This document shows, in pieces, positions 33,137 to 42,985 of a DNA stretch of 64,000 nt. Within the stretch, counting starts at the first letter, position 1. Every line of letters starts with the position of its first letter. The stretch is taken from the NCBI RefSeq assembly GCF_900177425.1, contig NZ_LT840184.1, positions 771,487-835,486 of the forward strand, given 5' to 3'. The notes under the pieces are model-generated. The model was not told the DNA's origin, did not search any database, and saw only the letters and a program-made list of their open reading frames with translations. The position numbers and the translations under genes are program-made. The stretch comes from Paenibacillus uliginis N3/975 (GTDB taxonomy: Bacteria > Bacillota > Bacilli > Paenibacillales > Paenibacillaceae).

Positions 33137-35233
33137 GTGAATCTTTTTAAGCCGGATAAACGAAAGCTGGATGAAGGAGATGCCGGAAGGCAATTTAATA
33201 TGAGAATTAATTTGTTCTTCTTCAGTACGTTTATTATTTTTTGTGCCATCATTGTTCGTCTTGCTATTTTGCAATTTGTTGAAGGGCCTGAACTAACGGA
33301 ACAGGAAACGGGTGGTCATACCAAGAACTTTCCGCTGCAGCCGATTCGAGGCAGTATCATTGATGCTTCAGGAACTCCGCTGGCTTATTCTAAGCCATCT
33401 AATGCTCTCTATGTGATACTGCTGAAGAACTATAGCCAAAAGTTAGATAAAGGCCGGGAAAACCGAACGGAAATTAAGAAGACCGCAAAGGATATTGTGA
33501 AAGCATTTAACAAATTGGGCGATGGGAATCCCGATAACAAGATGACGTTTGAAGAGGTCATTAAGGCGCTTGATCTGGATTCACAGAAGCAGCACGGTTA
33601 TGAGCCAAGGCGGATTAAAGGGGATCTGACCGATAAAGAGGTTGCGTATTTCGTGGAAAACAAGGACCTGTTTCCAGGAATCGAAATTGTCGAGGAGAAC
33701 ATCCGATTTTATGACAAGGATACGGTGGCTGTTCAAACGATTGGTTACCTCATGGAATTTAAGAGAGTCAAAAGTTTTGAGAAATACGAAAAAATCGATA
33801 AGAAAAACAAGAACCAGAAAGATCCCGCTCTAAAATACACGGAAACGGAACGTGTTGGTGTGGATGGACTGGAAATGATGTTCCAGAATGAACTGCGTGG
33901 CAAAAACGGATATATGAGCATACCGATCAATCCGCAAAATATGATTGACGGCGTCCCGACGATGGTTCCGCCGGAGAAAGGCTATAACATCTACAGCACG
34001 ATTCATAAAGAAATTCAGATGAAAACCGAGCAGGCGATTGTGGACCAGATCAAGTGGCTGCATTCGACTCCGTTCTCAGGCAGAACCCATCCGGAGGCCA
34101 TAACAGGTTATGCGGTTGCGATGGAAGTGGATACTGGAAACGTGGTTGCGATGGCAAGCATTCCGGATTATGACCCCAACGTGTGGAAAGACGGTACGAA
34201 TGATTTGGACAGCGTGCGCCCTTATATCGGGAACGGTACGATTTCGCCTTACAGCAGCGGTCGTTCAGCAAGAGGTCTGGATTCGATCCCCTGGCTGGGT
34301 TCCACAATTAAGCCGCTAAGTGTGCTGATCGGTTTGAACGAAGGATTATTTGGGGTCAATACTTCTTATCATGACCAAGGTTATGCTCAAATTGGTAATG
34401 ACAAGAATGCAAGGCCCTCTAACTCAGGAGGGAAAGCATTAGGTTCCATCGATCCTGCCAAAGCGATTGAACAGTCTTCGAATGCCTTCATGGTTGATAT
34501 GGTTGGTGAGGGGTTGTATGGCAAATATGGGGCTGAAGGTATTGATGTATGGCACAGGTATATGACAGACTTTGGTTTGGGAGTGGCACCAGGATCCGGA
34601 TTGCCAAATGAACATCGAGGAAAAAAAGACTATGACAAGATTAAACAGGCAGGCAGTCCACTTGCTGCACTAGCCTATGCTTCGTTTGGTCAATCCGGCG
34701 GTTATTCGACGCTTCAGCTTGCTCAATATACGGCGATGCTGGCAAATAAAGGTGAACGAATTAAGCCGCAGCTGTCCAGCAAAATCGAGACACAGGATGG
34801 TAAACTTGTGAAAACCTTTAAACGAGAGGTCCTCAGTAAAGTAGATATTCCTGACAGGTATTGGAACGAAGTGATCCAAGGGATGAACACGCAGGGTCTT
34901 CCTTCATTTGAGGGGTTTGGTTATGACTTTGCACGCAAAACGGGTACGTCCCAGATGGAAATCTACGTAGATGGAAAACGAATCCTGACCGACAACGGTG
35001 TCTTCATTGCATTTGCACCGCGGAAGAATCCCAAACTTGCCGTAGCTGTAATCATCCCGGAAGGCGGTTTTGGTGCTTACAGCGCCGCTCCCGTCGCCCG
35101 CAAAATATTTGATGCCTATGATGAGGTGTACGGGTTGGACGGCACACCGCATCCTAAGAAAGCGGAATCCGTAGATGAGGGTGCTGAAGGATCAGATAAA
35201 CCAGACGATTCAGACGCAGAAAGCACGGAATAA
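33137..35233 (+). CDS. Class B penicillin-binding protein (copy 1)
   Basis: 698 residues. Short cytosolic part, one membrane helix (about 25-47), a PBP dimerisation domain, then a transpeptidase domain with S389-T-I-K392, S447-S-N449 and K601-T-G603. It should cross-link peptidoglycan outside the membrane. Resembles the PBP2/PbpA group with a long acidic C-terminal tail. GTG 33137 has AAGGGGAG 9 nt upstream, exactly as in the next gene; an upstream ATG at 33071 lacks a site. It is a tandem paralogue of the gene at 35395. Confidence 0.9.
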   Translation: MNLFKPDKRKLDEGDAGRQFNMRINLFFFSTFIIFCAIIVRLAILQFVEGPELTEQETGGHTKNFPLQPIRGSIIDASGTPLAYSKPSNALYVILLKNYSQKLDKGRENRTEIKKTAKDIVKAFNKLGDGNPDNKMTFEEVIKALDLDSQKQHGYEPRRIKGDLTDKEVAYFVENKDLFPGIEIVEENIRFYDKDTVAVQTIGYLMEFKRVKSFEKYEKIDKKNKNQKDPALKYTETERVGVDGLEMMFQNELRGKNGYMSIPINPQNMIDGVPTMVPPEKGYNIYSTIHKEIQMKTEQAIVDQIKWLHSTPFSGRTHPEAITGYAVAMEVDTGNVVAMASIPDYDPNVWKDGTNDLDSVRPYIGNGTISPYSSGRSARGLDSIPWLGSTIKPLSVLIGLNEGLFGVNTSYHDQGYAQIGNDKNARPSNSGGKALGSIDPAKAIEQSSNAFMVDMVGEGLYGKYGAEGIDVWHRYMTDFGLGVAPGSGLPNEHRGKKDYDKIKQAGSPLAALAYASFGQSGGYSTLQLAQYTAMLANKGERIKPQLSSKIETQDGKLVKTFKREVLSKVDIPDRYWNEVIQGMNTQGLPSFEGFGYDFARKTGTSQMEIYVDGKRILTDNGVFIAFAPRKNPKLAVAVIIPEGGFGAYSAAPVARKIFDAYDEVYGLDGTPHPKKAESVDEGAEGSDKPDDSDAESTE

Positions 35234-35262
35234 ACTCGATCTCACGGATGGATAACGTAAAG

Positions 35263-35299
35263 AGCAGGCTGGGATTACATGATCCGGCCTGCTTTTTTT
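35263..35299 (+). terminator. Terminator between the two PBP genes
   Basis: AGCAGGC/GCCTGCT stem with a long loop and seven T. The two paralogues are thus separate units. Confidence 0.82.
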
Positions 35300-35394
35300 G
35301 AGTCCATATTGTTAAATTCTTGAAAGGTGAACCGTGTATATGGTTTATGGTAAGATGATCTTATGTGAAAGTGAACAAAGGGGAGAAGCTTAAG

Positions 35395-37467
35395 GTGAAG
35401 TTTTTTAAGCCGGATAAACGAAAGCAGGATGAAGGAGATGCCGGAAGTCAATTTAATCTGAGGATTAATTTGTTCTTTTTCAGTACGTTTATAATATTTT
35501 GCGTGATTATTGTCCGACTTGCTATCTTGCAGTTCGTGGAGGGCCCTGAACTGACGGAGCAAGAAACCGGCGGTCGGACGAAGAACTTTCCGCTTCAGCC
35601 GATCCGGGGCAGTATTATTGATGCGTCGGGAACACCGATTGCTTTCTCTAAGCCCTCGAATGCGCTTTATGTTACGTTGCTGAAGAACTACAACAGTCAA
35701 ACAGAAAAAGGGAAGGAAAACCTTCCGGAGATTAAAGCATTTGCAGAGAAGATGTTCAAGGTGTTTGAGGAGCATGGGGCTGCAGATGCAGAGAAGATGA
35801 CGGTTGAAGATATTCTGGATAATTTGGATCTCGACTCGAAGAAACAGGGCGGATACGAGCCACGAAGAATCAAAGGGGATCTTACGGATAAGGAAGTTGC
35901 TTATTTTATTGAAAATAAGGATGAATTCCCCGGTGTGGAAATTGTGGAGGAGAACATCCGTTATTACGATAAGGATACCGTAGCTGTGCAAACCATTGGC
36001 TATTTGCAAGAGTTTAAAGGTGTTAAAAGCGTTGATAAATATAAAAAGATTGATGAACAGAACAAGGACCAGAAGGATCCCGGATTGAAATATACGGAAA
36101 CTGAGCGGGTTGGCAGAGATGGATTAGAACTGATGTTCCAGGATGAACTCCGGGGTAAAAACGGTTATATGAGCATTCCAATTAATCCTCTAAATATGAT
36201 TGACGGTACGCCTATACTTGTTCCACCTGAGAAAGGAAACAACGTACACACTACAATTCATAAAGAGATTCAGCAGAAGACAGAGCAGGCGATTGTAGAT
36301 CAGCTCAAATGGCTGCAAACCGTACCGTTTTCGGGTAAGACCCATCCCAATGCCAAGACGGGGTACGCAGTGGCCATGGAGGTGGATACAGGCAACATAG
36401 TTGCCATGGCTTCCATACCGGATTATGACCCTAATGTATGGAAGGATGGAACGGATGATTGGGATAAAGTTATGCCTTATTATGGAAATGGAACCATTAC
36501 TCCGTACAGCTCTGGCCGTTCAGGGAATAATCTCGATTCTGTACCACTGCTTGGTTCAACGATCAAACCTTTGAGTGTTCTGATGGGTCTGAACGAAGGA
36601 TTATTTGGAGTGAACGACTATTATTATGATAAGGGGTATGGAGAATTTGGCGGTGACAAGTCAAGAGTCCGTAATTCCCAGTCGAGAGTATTCGGACCCA
36701 TTGATCCTGCCAAAGCAATCGAGCACTCCTCCAACGCCTTTATGGTGGAGTGGGTAGGGAAACAATTGTTTAACAAGTATGGTGCCAAGGGCATCGATGT
36801 ATGGGATAAATATATGAAGGATTTCGGGCTCGGGGTATCAACGGAATCAGGACTGCTAAATGAATTCAAGGGTAAGATTGAGTACAGAAATATCAAACAG
36901 GCGGGCAGTCCGTTGGCCGCGCTTGTATTTGCCTCCTTCGGTCAATCTGGGGGATATACAACACTTCAGCTAGCCCAGTATACGACTATGCTTGCGAATC
37001 AAGGCGCTCGGCTCAAACCTCAGCTGGCTAGCAAGATTGAGGATCAGAACGGTAATGTTGTCAAGGAGTTTAAACGTGAGGTTTTGAATGAGGTGAAATT
37101 CCCCCAAATCTATTGGGATGAAGTCATCAAGGGGATGAATACGCAGGGATTGCCATCATTCGATGGCTTTGGGTATGATTTTGCCCGTAAGACAGGTACA
37201 TCACAGCAGGATGTATATATTGACGGAAAAAGAATTTCAACAGATAACGGGGTGTTCATCGCCTTTGCCCCAAGGGAAAAACCGAAATTGGCAGTAGCCG
37301 TAATTATACCAGAGGGCGGATTCGGATCTTATAGTGCTGCGCCGATCGCTCGTAAAATCTTTGACGCATATGATGAAGTATACGGCTTAGACGGCACACC
37401 GCATCCTAAGAAAGTAGAAAATGCGGATGAAGGTGCTGATGAGTCAGATGCTGAAAGCACGGAATAA
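35395..37467 (+). CDS. Class B penicillin-binding protein (copy 2)
   Basis: 690 residues, closely similar to copy 1 along its whole length. S388-T-I-K, SSN and KTG motifs are all present, so it should be active. Differences cluster in the region after the membrane helix (QTEKGKENLPEIKAFAEKMF against QKLDKGRENRTEIKKTAKDI) and around the loop NDYYYDKGYGEFGGDKS. Even the leader (GAACAAAGGGGAGAAGCTTA) is shared. GTG start as in copy 1. The dimerisation-domain changes suggest different partners or drug affinity. Confidence 0.9.
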   Translation: MKFFKPDKRKQDEGDAGSQFNLRINLFFFSTFIIFCVIIVRLAILQFVEGPELTEQETGGRTKNFPLQPIRGSIIDASGTPIAFSKPSNALYVTLLKNYNSQTEKGKENLPEIKAFAEKMFKVFEEHGAADAEKMTVEDILDNLDLDSKKQGGYEPRRIKGDLTDKEVAYFIENKDEFPGVEIVEENIRYYDKDTVAVQTIGYLQEFKGVKSVDKYKKIDEQNKDQKDPGLKYTETERVGRDGLELMFQDELRGKNGYMSIPINPLNMIDGTPILVPPEKGNNVHTTIHKEIQQKTEQAIVDQLKWLQTVPFSGKTHPNAKTGYAVAMEVDTGNIVAMASIPDYDPNVWKDGTDDWDKVMPYYGNGTITPYSSGRSGNNLDSVPLLGSTIKPLSVLMGLNEGLFGVNDYYYDKGYGEFGGDKSRVRNSQSRVFGPIDPAKAIEHSSNAFMVEWVGKQLFNKYGAKGIDVWDKYMKDFGLGVSTESGLLNEFKGKIEYRNIKQAGSPLAALVFASFGQSGGYTTLQLAQYTTMLANQGARLKPQLASKIEDQNGNVVKEFKREVLNEVKFPQIYWDEVIKGMNTQGLPSFDGFGYDFARKTGTSQQDVYIDGKRISTDNGVFIAFAPREKPKLAVAVIIPEGGFGSYSAAPIARKIFDAYDEVYGLDGTPHPKKVENADEGADESDAESTE

Positions 37468-37497
37468 TCTGCTCCCACGGATGGACAATATGAAAGG

Positions 37498-37534
37498 GCA
37501 GGCCGGGATCATATTATCCTGGTCTGCTTTTTTT
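37498..37534 (+). terminator. Terminator after PBP copy 2
   Basis: GCAGGCCGGGAT/ATCCTGGTCTGC with wobble pairs, then a T run; related in sequence to the terminator of copy 1. Confidence 0.85.
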
Positions 37535-37639
37535 AAAGTTCGAGGTTGTCTGTCAAATCGAGCTTTGGGCTTCTTTTTTTATTTGTGGTAAAATGTCGTT
37601 ATATTTATACAAGAGAGAAGAACTAAGGGGGATAAAGTC

Positions 37640-38386
37640 ATGAATCATAAGTTCAAACTGTTGGCATTGGATATGGACGGAACACTGCTTCAGGATGATC
37701 ATGAGGTTTCACCGGAAACAGTGAAGTGGATTAAGGAGGCAGTTCGGCAAGGGGTTCATGTATGCTTGTCCACAGGCCGGGCATTTTCCAATGCATATCC
37801 TTATGCACAACAGTTGGAGCTTACAACCCCGATGATCACCGTGAATGGCAGTGAGGTTTGGCGGGCGCCCTATGATTTGTACCGCCGTTCGCTGCTTGAC
37901 GTAGAGCTTGTTCGCAAAATGCACGCACTCGCTGTTGAGACCGGCTCTTGGTTCTGGGCCTACACCGTAGATCAGATGTACAACCGGGACAACTGGGCCG
38001 GAGACATTGATACTAAGGAATGGTTGAAATTCGGTTATCATATGGATGACGATGATGTACGACATAATATTCTTATGAGGCTTCAAGAAATGGATGGCCT
38101 AGAGATCACGAATTCATCGCCCTCTAACTTCGAGATTAATCCTAAGGGAATTAATAAGGCTGAAGGCATCAAGCAGGTGTGTCAGCTTCTTGGACTTGAT
38201 ATATCACAGGCGGTCGCTGTAGGTGACAGTCTGAACGATTTGGCAGCAATTCAACAGGCTGGCTTAGGCGTTGCTATGGGGAATGCCCAGCAGACCCTCA
38301 AGGACGAAGCGGACGTTGTAGTGGCCAGTAACAATGATGACGGTATCGTCGAAGTGATCCGTGATTATATTTTGTGTGGGGAGTGA
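37640..38386 (+). CDS. Cof-type HAD-IIB phosphatase
   Basis: 248 residues. HAD motif I is LALDMDGTLL (two Asp), motif II CLSTGR and motif IV AVGDSLNDLAAI, with the type IIB cap between. These enzymes remove phosphate from sugar phosphates, FMN and similar small molecules. ATG preceded by AAGGGGG. The DUF456 gene follows by 7 bp. Confidence 0.9.
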   Translation: MNHKFKLLALDMDGTLLQDDHEVSPETVKWIKEAVRQGVHVCLSTGRAFSNAYPYAQQLELTTPMITVNGSEVWRAPYDLYRRSLLDVELVRKMHALAVETGSWFWAYTVDQMYNRDNWAGDIDTKEWLKFGYHMDDDDVRHNILMRLQEMDGLEITNSSPSNFEINPKGINKAEGIKQVCQLLGLDISQAVAVGDSLNDLAAIQQAGLGVAMGNAQQTLKDEADVVVASNNDDGIVEVIRDYILCGE

Positions 38387-38393
38387 TTTATAG

Positions 38394-38873
38394 GTGGATG
38401 TATTGGGTTGGATCATAGTCATCGCCCTGTTTCTGGTCGGTATGGCCGGTGCTATTTACCCGATCCTGCCTGGCGTGGTCGCCATTTATTTGGCACTGTT
38501 CGTTTACGGCTGGTTCTTTACTTTTGAGCATTACAATGCGTTATTCTGGATTATTCAGACCTTGATCTTAGTTATGCTGTTTGTTGCCGATTATGCAGTT
38601 AACGCCTGGGGTGTTAAAAAACTGGGCGGCTCCAAGGCATCCATCTGGGGAAGCACCATCGGTTTAATTATCGGTCCATTTGTCATTCCCGCTTTCGGTC
38701 TTGTGATCGGTCCGTTTGTCGGAGCCTTTCTCGGGGAGATGCTGGCAGGCTCAGCACCGGGAAAATCGGTTAAGGTAGGACTCGGTTCGTTACTAGGCCT
38801 ATTCAGCAGTATTGTAGTGAAGATCGTTTTACAGCTTGCTATGATTATTATTTTCTTTGTTTGGATTTTTTAG
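38394..38873 (+). CDS. DUF456 membrane protein
   Basis: 159 residues with about four or five helices, the repeated Gly/Pro pattern GAIYPILPGVVAIY and GPFVIPAFGLVIGPFVGAFLGE, as in DUF456 (YqgC-like). Function unknown. GTG start with GGGGAGTG upstream. Probably in one operon with the phosphatase and the flippase. Confidence 0.85.
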   Translation: MDVLGWIIVIALFLVGMAGAIYPILPGVVAIYLALFVYGWFFTFEHYNALFWIIQTLILVMLFVADYAVNAWGVKKLGGSKASIWGSTIGLIIGPFVIPAFGLVIGPFVGAFLGEMLAGSAPGKSVKVGLGSLLGLFSSIVVKIVLQLAMIIIFFVWIF

Positions 38874-38925
38874 GGTGGAACTGCACTAGCAGGCGCCTTT
38901 TGTGAGAAAGAAGGGTAAGGACTTG

Positions 38926-40548
38926 TCAAAAAAAGATACATTCATCAGAGGTACGATCATACTGGCAGCAGCTGCATTAGTGGCCCGGGTATTGGGTCTG
39001 GCCCAGCGGATACCGCTGGAGCACATGCTCAATGATATAGGGGACGCGTCCTTTACGATTGCAAACAATGTGTATTTAATGCTGCTGGCCTTGGCAACGG
39101 CTGGTATCCCGAGCACACTCAGTAAGATGGTATCTGAGCGCTATGCGCTGAACAGACCGGCCGAGGCCAAGCGGGTTTATCAGGCAGCGCTATTCTTTTC
39201 GGCTGGTGCCGGGGTTGTCATGACGTTGCTACTCTATTTTGTCGCGCCTTATTACGCCACCTACGTTGCGGAGGTACCGGAATCTGCTGCTGCAATTCAG
39301 GCTCTGGCTCCAGCGTTGCTGCTTTTCCCAACTATTGCGATGATGCGGGGGTATTTCCAGGGTCGGAACTTTATGACGGTTGGCGGGGTATCACAGATCG
39401 TGGAACAGATCGCCAGGGTGGTGACCGGTATTGGTCTGGCTTATATTCTGGTCCGCCTCGGTTATGATGACACATGGGTAGCGGCAGGGGCGTCCTTTGG
39501 TGGTGTGCTCGGAAGTATTGCTGCTTTTGGCGTCATGATCTTTTTTGCCATTAAGCTGCGCCGTCAGGATCGGAAACAGAATCTGCCAGGAGCGGATAGG
39601 TCCATTCCTCTTGGGGGTATTTATAAAGCTATTTTTACTTTGTCCATTCCGATTGTGCTGTCGTCACTTGCGGTTCCAGCGATTAACTTCATAGACGGTT
39701 CCATTGTTAAACCATTGCTGACCGGAGAAATCGGTGCCGAGGAGGCAACGGCGGCTCTAGCGGTATTAGGGACGAGGGCGCAAAGTATCGCGGGAATTCC
39801 ACCAATCCTTGCGATCGCACTGAGTCAATCCTTGATACCGATTATCTCTGCTGCGTATGCCAGAAAAGATCAGGATCATCTGCAGCGTCAAGTTACACTC
39901 GCCTTAAAGATATCGATTCTGACGGGAATGCCTATTGTACTTGCTCTGGTTGCTGCATCCTACTCCGTAAATGGCCTACTTTTCAGCTCATTAAACGGCA
40001 GTGGGATTATCGCTATGCTGACCTTCGGTACGATATTCCAAATCACGATGATGACTTCAGGCTCCATCCTGCTTGGAATCGGGAAAGCCAAGGTTTCAAT
40101 GGTTCACGTGATGATCGGTATTGTTATCAAGCTGGGCGCAAGTGCCCTGCTCGCTCCGCTGTTCGGGATTTATGGAATCATTGGCGCTACATCTCTATGC
40201 TTCCTCGTGATCACAGTGCTTAACTTACGTGCAATTAAAGCCATTGTCCCGTTCTCTATTTTGGGCTCTCGTTGGACAGGCTTTATCATTACAGCACTGG
40301 CTGCTCTAGGTATAGGTTATGGAGTAAACCAGCTGGGGATCCAAATGGTCGACTTGATGCCTGCCCGGCTTGCTTTCTTTATCACATGTTTGTTGGTAGG
40401 AGCGGTCGTTGTAATAATTTATCTGGTCCTGCTTATCATGTTAGGTGTACTGCGGCAGTCGGAGCTTTCGAGCTATCCACGTCTGCTGCAAAAGTTGTTC
40501 CGTCCTCTCATGCGCCTTCAGCCTTCACGGCTTCGGGAACGTGGTTAG
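38926..40548 (+). CDS. MurJ/SpoVB-type flippase (MATE/MVF superfamily)
   Basis: About 540 residues and 14 membrane helices; FIRGTIILAAAALVARVLGL at the front and PTIAMMRGYFQGRNFMTVGG are typical of the YtgP/SpoVB/MurJ group, which flips lipid II or related lipid-linked sugars. The TTG at 38926 (AGAAGGGTAAGG upstream) is preferred to GTG 38902, which has no clear site. Nearness to two PBPs supports wall synthesis; YtgP is the vegetative flippase of B. subtilis. Confidence 0.85.
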   Translation, partial: SKKDTFIRGTIILAAAALVARVLGLAQRIPLEHMLNDIGDASFTIANNVYLMLLALATAGIPSTLSKMVSERYALNRPAEAKRVYQAALFFSAGAGVVMTLLLYFVAPYYATYVAEVPESAAAIQALAPALLLFPTIAMMRGYFQGRNFMTVGGVSQIVEQIARVVTGIGLAYILVRLGYDDTWVAAGASFGGVLGSIAAFGVMIFFAIKLRRQDRKQNLPGADRSIPLGGIYKAIFTLSIPIVLSSLAVPAINFIDGSIVKPLLTGEIGAEEATAALAVLGTRAQSIAGIPPILAIALSQSLIPIISAAYARKDQDHLQRQVTLALKISILTGMPIVLALVAASYSVNGLLFSSLNGSGIIAMLTFGTIFQITMMTSGSILLGIGKAKVSMVHVMIGIVIKLGASALLAPLFGIYGIIGATSLCFLVITVLNLRAIKAIVPFSILGSRWTGFIITALAALGIGYGVNQLGIQMVDLMPARLAFFITCLLVGAVVVIIYLVLLIMLGVLRQSELSSYPRLLQKLFRPLMRLQPSRLRERG

Positions 40549-40569
40549 AAGGGGGTTTACAGCAATAAC

Positions 40570-40602
40570 AAACGGTTCTCCGATGCGGGGAGCCGTTTTT
40601 TG
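40570..40602 (+). terminator. Terminator after the flippase gene
   Basis: AACGGTTCTCC/GGGGAGCCGTT with wobble pairs and a T run. Confidence 0.9.
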
Positions 40603-40810
40603 TTAAAATACGCGGACAATAAACATTTGTTCATTAAGAAGCTGCGTATATCGCGGCTTGTTGGTGCTATCTAACGAAAGAGGTTAGTCTTGGAGAATAT
40701 ACCCTTTACACTATCAGCACTTGTTGTCATTCTAATTATTAAGAGTTTATAAAGGTTCCGGGAGCTTTATATGTTCTGCCTATAATAGATATTGAAAGAG
40801 GGATACGGCT

Positions 40811-41518
40811 ATGAAGCAGAGCGCAGCGGTACTGCTGGTGGAGGATGACCGGGAGATTGCAAGGATTGTGTGTGATCATTTGCGTAAGGAGGAATACCAT
40901 GTAACCTGGGCATCAACAGGCAAGGAAGGCTGGGAAGATTTTAAGCTGGGGCATTATGATTTAGTGCTGGTTGATCTTATGCTTCCTGAAGTGGATGGGT
41001 TCACACTTTGTCGGAGCATTAGAAAAGAATCGGAAGTGCCAATGCTAATAATCAGTGCCAGGATTGAGGATGAAAGTAAGATCCGAGGGCTTGATCTCGG
41101 CGCAGATGATTATGTGACCAAACCTTTCAGCCTGGAGGAATTAAGTGCAAGGATCGGATCTCATTTAAGGCGATACCGGCGGTATCAAAACCAGCAGGAT
41201 ACGGAGAAGGCGGTCAGCTATGCTCATGGCCTGAGCATTGATTTTTCCAGCAAAAGCGTCTATCTAAACAAAGAGCTTCTGCTGCTGACGGCGAAAGAGT
41301 GGGAATTGCTGTGCCTCTTGGCCAAAAACCCTTTCGAGATTTTTTCCAAATCGGCTCTGTATGAGCATGTCTGGCAGCAGGAGGATGTGAATGGGAATAA
41401 TACGGTCACAGTCCATATTAAAAGTTTAAGAGCAAAGTTAAAGGATGATACCCGCTCATCTTCCTTTATTCAGACTGTCTGGGGCGTCGGCTACCGCTTT
41501 ATTGGAGAGGTACTATGA
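40811..41518 (+). CDS. OmpR-family response regulator
   Basis: 235 residues: receiver domain with EDD (11-13), phospho-acceptor Asp55 (LVLVDLMLPE) and Lys in DYVTKPFS; winged helix with TVTVHIKSLRAKLKDD..IQTVWGVGYRF. GAGGG precedes ATG. The stop overlaps the kinase start by 4 bp (ATGA). A TATAAT box lies about 25 bp upstream of ATG, without a clear -35. Target genes are not evident beyond its own operon. Confidence 0.93.
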   Translation: MKQSAAVLLVEDDREIARIVCDHLRKEEYHVTWASTGKEGWEDFKLGHYDLVLVDLMLPEVDGFTLCRSIRKESEVPMLIISARIEDESKIRGLDLGADDYVTKPFSLEELSARIGSHLRRYRRYQNQQDTEKAVSYAHGLSIDFSSKSVYLNKELLLLTAKEWELLCLLAKNPFEIFSKSALYEHVWQQEDVNGNNTVTVHIKSLRAKLKDDTRSSSFIQTVWGVGYRFIGEVL

Positions 41519-42975
41519 AAATCAGAAATTGGCTGATGATTAGTTATATTATTGTTATGCTGCTGCCGATTATGGCTCTGTATCTTTTCTATATCACTGT
41601 GAGCAGCTATGATCAAAAGCGAGACATGCTCGAATATATGGAGTTTACTAAGTCACTATCTGAACTTGAGCCTGTCTTGGAAAATCCGGTTTATTACAAA
41701 ATACAGCCGCAGAAGCAGTATAGGAAAGTGGACAGTCTGGCTGATAAGTCGATGAGAATTACACTGTATCGTTATGATGGCATCCTGCTCTACTCTTCCT
41801 CGCAAGAGCCGTTTGTAGGCCGGCTTACTAAGCTGGATAAGAATCAGCTATACAAAAATGTGAATCAGTTCCAGAAAAATCTGCGCACATATTCTGTAAA
41901 AAAACCTGTGACTGGCAGTGAAGGTGAATTAGTCGGGTTTTATGAGGTGACCATCAGCAGGGATGAATGGCTGAGGGGTGTGCAGGACCGCACGATTTTA
42001 ATTTTTGGCGGACTGTTCATCTTTATGATCATTGTCTTCTTAACAGTTGTATATTTGCTGAACCGGAAGCTGAATCAGCCCTTGCAGTCGCTGCAACGAC
42101 AAATGACCGCTTTTGCGGACGGCAGGAAAGTCTTATCATCAAATCCTCCCTCTAACGATGAAATTGGAGAGCTGCAGACTTATTTTTATAGAATGAAAGA
42201 ACAGATCGAAAAGTCGCAGCAGGAAGTTGTTCAACAGCAAAAAGAAAAAGAGTACATTCTTGCCGCTCTATCGCATGATCTGAAGACGCCCTTGACTGTC
42301 ATCCAGGCTTATTCGGAAGCATTACAAAGCAACCGGCAGCTATCTGAAAAAGAAAAGAAAGAATATCAGACTATTTTATTTGAAAAATTGGCATATATGA
42401 AGCAATTGATTGATGATTTGACGCTTTATGCCACTTTACAGGCCTCACACCACCAAACAGAGCTGGTTGAAGTGGAAGGAGAGGAATTCTTTGATATGCT
42501 TCTTTCCGGTTACGAAGAACCATGCTCGAAGAAAGGGATAAAGCTCCGTATCGACCAAAGAATCTCCGGTACTTACAGAGTAAATGTTAAGCAGATGGTT
42601 CGGCTTGCTGATAATTTGGTGGCCAATGCCATTCGCCATACAGATTCAGGAAAAGAGATTCTGCTTGCTGCACTATCGTCAGATGAGCATCTATCACAAG
42701 AAGTTTTCCCCGTATTTAAAGAGGAATTAGATGAATGGCGAAAAGGCGGAACCATAATATTGATTCAAAATGAAGGAAACAGCATACCGGAGCCTATGCA
42801 AGAAAAAATATTTCTTCCTTTTGTCCAGGTAGACGGATCGAGAGGGCATGGCGGAAGCTCGGGGCTAGGGCTGAGCATAGCCAAAATGCTGATCGAGAGA
42901 CATGAAGGGAAAATAAAATTGTGGTCCAGCGCTGGATACGGAACCTTGGCCGCATGCTGGATAAAAGAAAGGTAG
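41515..42975 (+). CDS. Sensor histidine kinase
   Basis: 486 residues. Two membrane helices (about 7-27 and 160-182) frame an extracellular sensor of about 130 residues; a HAMP domain (183-235) and coiled coil follow, then HisKA with His254 in ALSHDLKTPLT, and an ATPase domain (N box DNLVANAIRH, G2 box GHGGSSGLGLSI). Partner of the response regulator it overlaps. Layout recalls kinases that sense the envelope, and a lipoprotein gene follows. Confidence 0.92.
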   Translation: MKIRNWLMISYIIVMLLPIMALYLFYITVSSYDQKRDMLEYMEFTKSLSELEPVLENPVYYKIQPQKQYRKVDSLADKSMRITLYRYDGILLYSSSQEPFVGRLTKLDKNQLYKNVNQFQKNLRTYSVKKPVTGSEGELVGFYEVTISRDEWLRGVQDRTILIFGGLFIFMIIVFLTVVYLLNRKLNQPLQSLQRQMTAFADGRKVLSSNPPSNDEIGELQTYFYRMKEQIEKSQQEVVQQQKEKEYILAALSHDLKTPLTVIQAYSEALQSNRQLSEKEKKEYQTILFEKLAYMKQLIDDLTLYATLQASHHQTELVEVEGEEFFDMLLSGYEEPCSKKGIKLRIDQRISGTYRVNVKQMVRLADNLVANAIRHTDSGKEILLAALSSDEHLSQEVFPVFKEELDEWRKGGTIILIQNEGNSIPEPMQEKIFLPFVQVDGSRGHGGSSGLGLSIAKMLIERHEGKIKLWSSAGYGTLAACWIKER

Positions 42976-42985
42976 GAGAAGAGAG

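Noticed and set aside
35275..36009. 244-codon minus-strand ORF inside PBP copy 2
   Set aside because: Antisense shadow; a similar antisense frame occurs opposite copy 1 simply because the two genes are paralogues.
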